In this document: positions 17,077-23,286 of the stretch, one piece after another
How positions within the stretch are numbered: the stretch's first letter is position 1
Layout: each line of letters begins with the position of its first letter
Source: Synergistaceae bacterium
GTDB lineage: Bacteria; Synergistota; Synergistia; Synergistales; Aminobacteriaceae
Assembly (NCBI GenBank): GCA_012521675.1
Contig: JAAYLU010000041.1
Coordinates: 1 to 38,897, forward strand
Direction: 5' to 3'
Length of the DNA: 38,897 nucleotides
Notes under the pieces: model-generated
Databases searched by the model: none
Told to the model about the DNA's origin: nothing
What the model saw: only the letters and a program-made list of their open reading frames with translations
Made by a program: the position numbers and the translations under genes

Positions 17077-18318
17077 CTACTCCTCCCAGCTCCTCATGTA
17101 CTCCTCCTGCTCGTCGGTCATGCTGTCGAGCTTGATCCCGAGGGAGTCCAGCTTCATCTTCACCACGCTCCTGTCGATCTCACGAGGCACGTCGTGGATC
17201 CCTGGGTTCATCCTGTTTCGCGACATGTATATGGTCGACTCCAGCTGCAGGGCGAAGCTCAGGTCCATTATCTCTATCGGGTGACCGTCGGCGCAGGCAA
17301 GGTTCACAAGACGCCCCTCGCCTAGCAGGTGCAGCCTCCGCCCGTCGCTCATCACGTAGGACTCGATTCCGGGGCGAGGCCTCTCAACGGATGTCGCCAG
17401 GTTCGCCAGGTCTTTCTTGCAGATCTCGACGTCGAAGTGACCCGCGTTCCCGAGCAGGGTGCCGTCCTTCATCGCCTCGAAGTGCTCCTTTCGAATGACC
17501 CTCGTGTTGCCGGTCAGGGTCAGGAAGATATCCCCCCGAGGGGCGGCGTCCGCCATCCCTGTCACCTCGTAGCCGTCCATCAGGGCCTCGAACGCCCTGT
17601 GCGGATCCATCTCCGTCACTATCACCCTTGCGCCCATCGCCGAGGCCCTCATAGCCACCCCCCGGCCGCACCAGCCGTAGCCCGCTATCACCACAGTCTT
17701 GCCCGCGACCAGCATGTTGGTCGTCCTCATCAGCCCGTCCATCACCGACTGGCCCGTGCCGTAGCGGTTGTCGAACAGGTACTTGCTGTGAGCGTCGTTG
17801 ACCGAGATCACGGGGAAGGCAAGCACTCCCTGCTCCGCCATCGACCTCAGGCGCTTGATGCCGGAGGTGGTCTCCTCGCATGCGCCCCGTACCTTGGGCA
17901 GAAGATCCTTCATCTCGGTGTGCAGCAGGGCGCAGAGATCCGCGCCGTCGTCCACCACCACGTCCGGCCCGACCGCAAGGGCGGCTCTCGCGTTGGCGAA
18001 GTACTCCTCCGTGGTCATGCCGTTCCTGCTGAAGACGGAGACCCCGTTCTTCACCAGCCCGGCGCAGACGTCGTCCTGCGTGGACAGCGGGTTGCTGCCC
18101 GCCGCGACGACCCTCGCTCCCAGCTCCTTCATCAGGATGAGCAGGCATGCCGTCTTGGCCTCCAGGTGCAGGCAGGCGGAGATGGTCAGCCCCTCCAGGG
18201 GGCGCTCGTCCTCGTACTTTCGCTTCAGGCCGTCGAGCACCGGCATATATCGCCTCGCCCAGTCGATCTTCCTCTCGCCCGCCGGGGCGAGGGCTATGTC
18301 CGAGATATTATAATCCAT
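17077..18318 (-). CDS. ahcY: Adenosylhomocysteinase (short, archaeal/Thermotoga-like; possible S-inosylhomocysteine hydrolase)
   Basis: The enzyme hydrolyses S-adenosylhomocysteine, or in some organisms S-inosylhomocysteine, to homocysteine plus a nucleoside using bound NAD. The 413-residue protein has the NAD motif GYGWCGRG, where most bacterial and eukaryotic forms have GYGDVGKG. It lacks the C-terminal Lys-Tyr-Arg-Tyr tail of canonical enzymes and ends EEYMRSWEE. The adenine-contact segment reads CLHLEAKTA (Glu53, Lys55), where human AHCY has CLHMTVETA (Thr57, Glu59). The general fold is certain. The nucleobase preference is inference, strengthened by the deaminase gene 2 bp downstream. 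Confidence 0.93.
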   Translation of the reverse strand: MDYNISDIALAPAGERKIDWARRYMPVLDGLKRKYEDERPLEGLTISACLHLEAKTACLLILMKELGARVVAAGSNPLSTQDDVCAGLVKNGVSVFSRNGMTTEEYFANARAALAVGPDVVVDDGADLCALLHTEMKDLLPKVRGACEETTSGIKRLRSMAEQGVLAFPVISVNDAHSKYLFDNRYGTGQSVMDGLMRTTNMLVAGKTVVIAGYGWCGRGVAMRASAMGARVIVTEMDPHRAFEALMDGYEVTGMADAAPRGDIFLTLTGNTRVIRKEHFEAMKDGTLLGNAGHFDVEICKKDLANLATSVERPRPGIESYVMSDGRRLHLLGEGRLVNLACADGHPIEIMDLSFALQLESTIYMSRNRMNPGIHDVPREIDRSVVKMKLDSLGIKLDSMTDEQEEYMRSWEE

Positions 18319-18325
18319 AGAAAAG

Positions 18326-19345
18326 CTATTCCTCCTGTCGGGATAGTAACGAGGCTATGCCCTCCTCGAAGGGGGGCCTGACGACGCCCTTGTCCGTGAT
18401 GATCGCGCTTATCAGCGACGCGTCCGTGACATCGAAAGCCGGGTTCCAGATCGAGTAGTCGTCCGGCAGAAGCCCGCCCGAGGGCAGTCTCCGGACCTCG
18501 TCTTCGTCCCGCTCCTCGATCGGGATGGCGTCGCCCGAGGCTATGGACGGGTCGAAGGTGCTCAGGGGAGCGGCTACATAGAAGGGAACCCCGAAATGGC
18601 GCGCGAGAACGGCGTGGGTGCAGGTGCCTATCTTGTTAGCCGTGTCTCCGTTGGCGGCTATCCTGTCCGCGCCGACTATCACAGCGTCGATCCGCCCCTC
18701 CCTCATCAACGCTCCGGACATCGAATCGCATACCAGGGTGACGTCGATTCCGTCCTGCATCAGCTCCCATACCGTGAGCCTCGCCCCCTGGAGAAGGGGC
18801 CTCGTCTCGCACGCATACACCTTGACCCTCTTCCCTGTGTCCCTGGCGGAGCGGATGACCCCCAGAGCCGTGCCGTGTCCGCCCGTGGCCAGTGCTCCCG
18901 CGTTGCAGTGGGTGAGGATCGCGCACTCTTTCGGAAGCAGTTCCGCCCCCGCCCTGCCCATGAACAAGTTGCCCTCCAGGTCCTCCCTGTGGATGGCGAA
19001 CGCCTCTGCTAAGAGGGCGTCGAAGAGCTCATCGTCGGGGGTTTTCTCCATCCGATCCTCGATTCGTTTCAACGCCCAGAAGAGGTTCACCGCCGTCGGG
19101 CGGGTCGAGGCGAGGCGCTTCACCGCCGCAAGAGCCGCCTCCCTCCCCCCGGGGGCCTCCAGCGCAACACCGTAGGCCGCGGCGATTCCGATGGCAGGCG
19201 CCCCTCTGACGGCGAGCGTATCGATCGCTTTAGCGACGTCCTCGGCGCTGACGCAATCCATGTACTCGACCGACACGGGGATCTTCCTCTGGTCGAGCAG
19301 GCGCAGACGGTTATCAACCCATGCAATCGGCGGGAGAAGCATCAT
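18326..19345 (-). CDS. mtnA: Methylthioribose-1-phosphate isomerase
   Basis: MtnA isomerises methylthioribose-1-phosphate to methylthioribulose-1-phosphate in methionine salvage. The 339-residue protein shows the family segments RGAPAIGIAAAYG, HCNAGALATGGHGTALG and GADRIAANGDTANKIGT, the last holding the catalytic Asp. The ATG overlaps the xseA stop (ATGA), with GGAG about 6 bases upstream; a longer frame into xseA is unsupported. The next salvage steps (mtnB, mtnK or mtnP) are not in this window. A paralogous activity on related aldose-1-phosphates is possible, and eIF2B-like relatives share the fold. Confidence 0.95.
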   Translation of the reverse strand: MMLLPPIAWVDNRLRLLDQRKIPVSVEYMDCVSAEDVAKAIDTLAVRGAPAIGIAAAYGVALEAPGGREAALAAVKRLASTRPTAVNLFWALKRIEDRMEKTPDDELFDALLAEAFAIHREDLEGNLFMGRAGAELLPKECAILTHCNAGALATGGHGTALGVIRSARDTGKRVKVYACETRPLLQGARLTVWELMQDGIDVTLVCDSMSGALMREGRIDAVIVGADRIAANGDTANKIGTCTHAVLARHFGVPFYVAAPLSTFDPSIASGDAIPIEERDEDEVRRLPSGGLLPDDYSIWNPAFDVTDASLISAIITDKGVVRPPFEEGIASLLSRQEE

Positions 19346-20577
19346 ATTTCTCCATCCGCCGGGTCGCCCGGGAGGGCGCTCCCGGACAAGGTCGAAGAGA
19401 GAATCTCCGCCTCCGCCTCGCCATCCCTGAAGCGCAGCCGCAGCTCGTCCCTCTCGCGAAGCTCCGCGGCGCTCAGCACGGGTGCGCCCTCCTTCTCGCA
19501 CATGATAAAACCTCTGCCCAGGGCCTTCAAGGGGGAGAGCCCGTCGAGGGAGGCCGCGCATTCCCCCAGCCGGTTTCCGGACTCGGCGAGCGATCTCTCC
19601 ATCGACGCCCCCAGCCTGGTCCCGTAAAGCCTCAATGCCGACTCCGAGTCAGCCGCGTACCCTGCAAACGCCCTTGAGGCCCTTGAGAAGAGCGAGTCCA
19701 CCGAGCGCTGCGACCTTGAAAAGGCCAGCTCGAGGGCAGACCGGGCGGAGTCGGACCTGTGAGACAGGAGGCGAAGCAACGATCGGCTGTCCGGGAAGAC
19801 CAGCTCCGCCGCCGCCGACGGGGTGGGCGAACTGTGATCCGCCGCCAGGTCCGACAGGGTCTCGTCTATCTCGTGCCCGACCCCGGTGACCAATGGGACG
19901 GCCGACGCGCCGACGGCCCTGACCACCCTCTCGTCGTCGAAGGGCGCAAGGTCGTCACGTGCTCCTCCTCCACGCACCAGCAGCACGCAGTCGAGATCCC
20001 GAACCAGCCCCGTCCGGGCGAGGGCGGCGACTATCGACTCTGGCGCCTCGTACCCCTGGACGACCGCCGGGATCAGGACAATCTCGCAGGAGGGCATCCG
20101 CTTCGACGCGACCGCCAGCACATCCCTCAGCGCCGCCCCCGTCGCGGATGTCACCACCGCTACCTTTTCAGGGTACGGTGGCAGGGGGCGCTTAAGCTCC
20201 GGCGAAAAAAGCCCCTCGGCCTCCAGCCTGGCCATAAGCTCCAGGCGGGCTCGCTCCGCGGCACCCTTGCCGACAGGGACCATTCGCCTCACCAGCAGCT
20301 GGTAGGCGCCCCTGGGCGCATATACAGAGACAGATCCCTCTGCTATCACCTCGTCGCCGTTAATAGGCCACTTCGGTATATGGATGGCGAAGCTCCTGAA
20401 CATGGCGCAGGAGATCCGGCTCTCCACTCCCAGCAGAGTGAAGTAGACGTGCCCGCTCGTGTGCTTCTTAAGCTCGCTCACCTCACCGAGAACTCCGACC
20501 GACTTCATCAGCGGGTCCTTCAGAAAGAAGGACGATATTCGCGACGTAAGCTCGTCAACCGGGATTGTCTTCGCCAT
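19342..20577 (-). CDS. xseA: Exodeoxyribonuclease VII large subunit
   Basis: ExoVII degrades single-stranded DNA. The 411-residue protein begins with an OB-fold nucleic acid-binding domain (VLGEVSELKKHTSGHVYFTL) and continues with the catalytic core, including VVTSATGAALRDVL, RGGGARDDL and GVGHEIDETLSDLAAD. The ATG at 20577 has GAGGGAG just upstream and overlaps nusB by 23 bp; an in-frame start further upstream is less likely. The small subunit gene xseB, often adjacent, is not here: mtnA follows directly. Confidence 0.95.
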   Translation of the reverse strand: MAKTIPVDELTSRISSFFLKDPLMKSVGVLGEVSELKKHTSGHVYFTLLGVESRISCAMFRSFAIHIPKWPINGDEVIAEGSVSVYAPRGAYQLLVRRMVPVGKGAAERARLELMARLEAEGLFSPELKRPLPPYPEKVAVVTSATGAALRDVLAVASKRMPSCEIVLIPAVVQGYEAPESIVAALARTGLVRDLDCVLLVRGGGARDDLAPFDDERVVRAVGASAVPLVTGVGHEIDETLSDLAADHSSPTPSAAAELVFPDSRSLLRLLSHRSDSARSALELAFSRSQRSVDSLFSRASRAFAGYAADSESALRLYGTRLGASMERSLAESGNRLGECAASLDGLSPLKALGRGFIMCEKEGAPVLSAAELRERDELRLRFRDGEAEAEILSSTLSGSALPGDPADGEI

Positions 20578-21010
20578 CGTGCTCTCCCTCGTGGTCATAA
20601 TTCCGGACGATCCTGCCAAGCGCTCCATTGACGAACCTGCCGGACTCCTCGGTCCCGAAGACCTTGACGAGCTCGACAGCCTCGGATATCGCCACTGGCA
20701 CCGGCGCGGCCTTCACGATCAAACACTCGTAGATGCACATCCGCAGCGCGGCTCGGTCCACTGCGACCATTCGCTCTGGCCGCCAACCCGTCACAAACTC
20801 GCGGATGATCGAGTCGATCTCCATGCGTTTCTCCCACGCGCCGGCCGTCAGCATTCGCGCGTACCCCTCCACCTCTTCGTCATCGTTTGAGAAATAGAGC
20901 TCGAAGGCCTGTTCGGGAGTCTGGTTCTCACGGAGGTCGAGGGAATACAACAACTGAAGCGCCATCTCGCGTGATCGATGACGCTTCTGAGGTAAAAACC
21001 CGCGGCTCAA
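20555..21010 (-). CDS. nusB: Transcription antitermination protein NusB
   Basis: NusB pairs with S10 to promote rRNA transcription antitermination. The 151-residue helical protein has the family start (HRSREMALQLLYSLDL) and the C-terminal segments IYECLIVKAAPVPVAISEAVELVK and FVNGALGRI, each within the expected order. The start is TTG, with GGGGAGG 7 bases upstream, immediately after the stop of the preceding membrane protein gene. Its position downstream of efp and asp23 is a conserved arrangement in Firmicutes. Confidence 0.94.
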   Translation of the reverse strand: MSRGFLPQKRHRSREMALQLLYSLDLRENQTPEQAFELYFSNDDEEVEGYARMLTAGAWEKRMEIDSIIREFVTGWRPERMVAVDRAALRMCIYECLIVKAAPVPVAISEAVELVKVFGTEESGRFVNGALGRIVRNYDHEGEHDGEDNPG

Positions 21011-21014
21011 TTCA

Positions 21015-21497
21015 CTACCTCCCCGCCCTGCTCCTTAGTTTTCTCAAAAGCTCCGCGCCCTTGGAGGACCTGAAAAACAGGAACCCCGAGATGATCACGC
21101 AGCCCCAGAAGAGAGCCCAGAGCAGCGCCGAAACCCCCTCCTTCAGAAGAAGCGTCAAAAACGCGAAGGCTATGGCCCAAAGCAGAGGTTTGCTGACTAT
21201 CGACACAAGCTTCTCGTCCGGCACAAAGGCCGACTTCGTTGTCTCCACCCAAGAGATCCGCACGGAGAACCCAATCTCTGAAAAAGCGCCTCCAAGCCTT
21301 GTCTCTAGTTCGCTGATAGCCGATGGTTCGACAGAGGCCGGTCTGGTAACGACAAGAAAGAGAGTGTTGTCCGCCGAGGTGAGGGTGGCCTGCGTGCATT
21401 TGAAGGGTTTTTCGCAATACGAGCTCACGAACTCGCATATCCCCTCCTGCGAAATCTGTATGGTACCAAGAGACGTTCGCTTCCAAAATAGATACAT
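21015..21497 (-). CDS. Small membrane protein with a possible Asp23-like N-terminal region (AmaP analogue?)
   Basis: A 160-residue protein with a soluble N-terminal region (about 1-100) and two hydrophobic segments at 104-118 and 122-142, then a basic C-terminus. The sequence GTIQISQEGICEFV near residue 11 resembles the opening strand-helix of Asp23/AmaP domains. In AmaP the membrane helices come first; here they come last. It sits between asp23 and nusB, where AmaP genes often occur, so an envelope role anchoring the Asp23 protein is plausible but unproven. ATG start with AGAGGTGAA upstream. A real gene by context and coupling with nusB (4-bp gap). Confidence 0.7.
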   Translation of the reverse strand: MYLFWKRTSLGTIQISQEGICEFVSSYCEKPFKCTQATLTSADNTLFLVVTRPASVEPSAISELETRLGGAFSEIGFSVRISWVETTKSAFVPDEKLVSIVSKPLLWAIAFAFLTLLLKEGVSALLWALFWGCVIISGFLFFRSSKGAELLRKLRSRAGR

Positions 21498-21516
21498 TCA
21501 CTTCACCTCTGCGCAT

Positions 21517-21548
21517 AAAGGGGCTCCATATCATCGAGAGCCCCCTTT
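21517..21548 (-). other. Inverted repeat upstream of the membrane protein gene
   Basis: On the minus strand AAAGGGGGCTC and GAGCCCCTTT pair with one bulged base around an 11-nt loop. Only three T residues follow, so it is a weak terminator or a leader structure. It ends about 20 bases before the ATG at 21497. Confidence 0.55.
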
Positions 21549-21569
21549 CAAGGTTCAAATATTCAAGAC

Positions 21570-21589
21570 AAAAATCGCGCTTCAGCGCG
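21570..21589 (-). terminator. Possible intrinsic terminator after asp23
   Basis: A 5-bp all-GC stem (CGCGC / GCGCG) with a TGAA loop is followed on the minus strand by ATTTTT. The stem is short, so termination may be partial. It would lower expression of the membrane protein and nusB genes relative to efp-asp23. Confidence 0.45.
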
Positions 21590-21605
21590 CACCTTATAGA
21601 CCCTT

Positions 21606-21621
21606 CACTCAGGGCTGAGTG
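21606..21621 (-). other. Inverted repeat over the asp23 stop codon
   Basis: Perfect 7-bp arms CACTCAG / CTGAGTG separated by two bases span the TGA stop of asp23. It is the first of three inverted repeats packed into about 105 bases. Confidence 0.5.
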
Positions 21622-22145
21622 GAGCGTTCCGGCTCGGACGCCTCCTCCTCCGACTGCCTGTCGTCGTTTCTCTCCTCCTCGGATGCGCCCTCGACCTGCA
21701 CGGGCCGCTCCTTGAAGTATATGCCCTGAACGTTCACATTTACCGCCTTGACCTTGTACCCGGTGTACTCCTCGATATTCTTCTTGATCTGCTCCTGGAC
21801 GTCCCATGCCATGTCCGGGATGCGGATGCCGAACTTCACCATGATATAGACGTCCACGCTCGCGGTCGGGTGCGCGCCGTCCTCCAGCACGACCCTCACT
21901 CCCTCGCTTGACTTTCTGCCGATCCCCAGCTTCGATGCTATGCCGGGACTTGCCGGCTGTACCCCGTCGATCGAGGCAAGAGTCTTCTTCGCAAGCTCGG
22001 ACAGCACATCCTCGCTAATATGAACCAGTCCCGTGACGCTCTCCTCGGAAGGCGCCTCGAAATCGACCGTTTCTTCGAAGACCCCTTCGGATTCATAATC
22101 ATCATCGAAAGCGTCCGATTCCAGGTTCTTGTTCAGATCATCCAT
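21609..22145 (-). CDS. Asp23/Gls24 family envelope stress response protein
   Basis: The 178-residue protein holds one Asp23 domain at roughly residues 38-145: it begins GLVHISEDVLSELAKKT, passes VDVYIMVKFGIRIPD and ends YTGYKVKAVNVNVQGI. It is flanked by an acidic N-terminal arm and a highly charged Glu/Arg C-terminal tail. Members are cytoplasmic proteins tied to the membrane and involved in envelope homeostasis. ATG start with GGGAGG upstream, 36 bp after the CD1247-domain gene. The efp - asp23 - nusB order mirrors the yqhY locus of Bacillus. Confidence 0.9.
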   Translation of the reverse strand: MDDLNKNLESDAFDDDYESEGVFEETVDFEAPSEESVTGLVHISEDVLSELAKKTLASIDGVQPASPGIASKLGIGRKSSEGVRVVLEDGAHPTASVDVYIMVKFGIRIPDMAWDVQEQIKKNIEEYTGYKVKAVNVNVQGIYFKERPVQVEGASEEERNDDRQSEEEASEPERSTQP

Positions 22146-22181
22146 GTCGCAGCCTCCCCTCCAAACTTCAATTCATAATCA

Positions 22182-22619
22182 CTATGACTGCTCTTCGGGT
22201 TGTTCGAAGACGCCGCCGCAGCCCGGGCACTCCAGGCTCTCCTCCAGCTCGTACTCGTCCGGCCTATAGTAAAACACGTAACCGCAGAGCGGACAAGTTA
22301 CTGAGACGTAGTTCGCGTCGAATTCACCGTCCTCGAACTCGGCGTCGTCGTCCATTTCGAACTCGTCCTCTCCCGTGAGCTCCCCCACAGTCCTCTCGAG
22401 CGCGTCCAAATCCTCGTCCAACAAGGCACAGTCATCCGCGAGGTCATCGTAGAGAGCACGCTGCTCCTGAATCAGCTCGTCGTGCTCCGCAACCTCAAGA
22501 GAGAGCGCTTCCAGCGCGTCAACAACAGCCCCGAAAATCTTGCACTGCCCTTCGTTCTCGTCCGGCGCCACGCCGTCGAGCAACCCTTTGAGATAGGCTA
22601 TCTTTTCCCGAGCGCTCAT
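22182..22619 (-). CDS. CD1247 N-terminal domain / zinc-ribbon protein
   Basis: The 145-residue protein begins with the helical segment MSAREKIAYLKGLLDG, recognisable as the CD1247 N-terminal domain of Firmicutes, continues with a very acidic coiled-coil-like middle (about 35-100), and ends in a zinc ribbon with CPLC and CPGC. Function is unknown; the ribbon suggests nucleic-acid or ribosome contact. ATG start chosen for GGGAGG 8 bases upstream; 22 bp separate it from efp. The same gene sits between efp and asp23 in many Firmicutes, which supports the call. Confidence 0.82.
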   Translation of the reverse strand: MSAREKIAYLKGLLDGVAPDENEGQCKIFGAVVDALEALSLEVAEHDELIQEQRALYDDLADDCALLDEDLDALERTVGELTGEDEFEMDDDAEFEDGEFDANYVSVTCPLCGYVFYYRPDEYELEESLECPGCGGVFEQPEEQS

Positions 22620-22641
22620 CTCGTAGACCTCCCTGCAATGA

Positions 22642-23214
22642 TTATTTTTTCGCCCGTTCCAGGTATGTCCCCGTGCGCGTATCGACGACCACTGTATCGC
22701 CGACATTTATAAAAATCGGTACGGTCACCGTCAGGCCCGTCTGAAGGGTCGCCGGTTTTCCACCGCCCGAAACCGTGTCCCCCTTGAAGCTGGGAGGTGT
22801 GTCCGTCACCTCGAGTTCAACGCTCTTCGGCATCTCTATTCCCATGATGCGCCCCTCGTGGAACTCTATCTGGACCTCCATGTCGTCGACCAGGTAGTTC
22901 ACGACGTCTCCCAGGATGTCCGCCGATATATGGAGCTGCTCGTAGGTGGCGAGATCCATGAAGACGTAGTCCTCCCCATCCCTGTAGCTGTACTGCGCCG
23001 GTTTGTCGTCGAAGACCACCCTCTCGAACCTCTCGCCGGAGCGGAAGGAGTTCTCCACTATCGAGCCGGTATCCAGGTTCTTCAGCTTGGTCCTGATCGT
23101 AGCACCCCCTCGCCCCATCTTATGATGCTGATAGTCGACGACCTCCCAGATCCCGTCCTGCCACATGATCTTCATCCCTGAGTAGAAGTCCGAAGTATCC
23201 ACAATCTGCGCCAT
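22642..23214 (-). CDS. efp: Elongation factor P (arginine-type tip)
   Basis: EF-P relieves ribosome stalling at polyproline stretches. The 190-residue protein has the three domains: KOW-like N-terminus, central OB (FMDLATYEQL) and C-terminal OB (GDTVSGGGKPATLQTG, VDTRTGTYLERA). The tip loop reads KMGRGGA with Arg35, where E. coli has the modified lysine in PGKGQA. Neither epmA/epmB nor earP is in the window. ATG with AGGAGG 8 bases upstream. It opens the housekeeping array. Confidence 0.96.
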   Translation of the reverse strand: MAQIVDTSDFYSGMKIMWQDGIWEVVDYQHHKMGRGGATIRTKLKNLDTGSIVENSFRSGERFERVVFDDKPAQYSYRDGEDYVFMDLATYEQLHISADILGDVVNYLVDDMEVQIEFHEGRIMGIEMPKSVELEVTDTPPSFKGDTVSGGGKPATLQTGLTVTVPIFINVGDTVVVDTRTGTYLERAKK

Positions 23215-23228
23215 ATATTCTACCTCCT

Positions 23229-23255
23229 AAAAAGCTCCAGGGCGTCCCAGAGCCC
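23229..23255 (-). terminator. Terminator-like hairpin between pilQ and efp
   Basis: On the minus strand GCTCTGGG pairs with CCCTGGAGC (one wobble, one bulge) over an ACG loop, followed by TTTTT. It lies 31 bases past the pilQ stop and ends just before the efp Shine-Dalgarno. It may end the pilM-Q transcript or attenuate efp. Confidence 0.55.
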
Positions 23256-23286
23256 ATAAGCATAAAAAAGAAACGGTTGAAAAAAG

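Noticed and set aside
16133-18381. Plus-strand open frames of 383 and 350 codons opposite mtaD and ahcY
   Set aside because: Shadows of strongly conserved genes on the minus strand with no coding signature.
19346-20577. Search for xseB beside xseA
   Set aside because: xseA runs directly into mtnA by an ATGA overlap, leaving no space for a small-subunit gene; it must be elsewhere.
21007-21807. A 266-codon minus-strand frame overlapping asp23 and the membrane protein gene
   Set aside because: It is in a different frame from both, overlaps two genes with better support, and has no motif.
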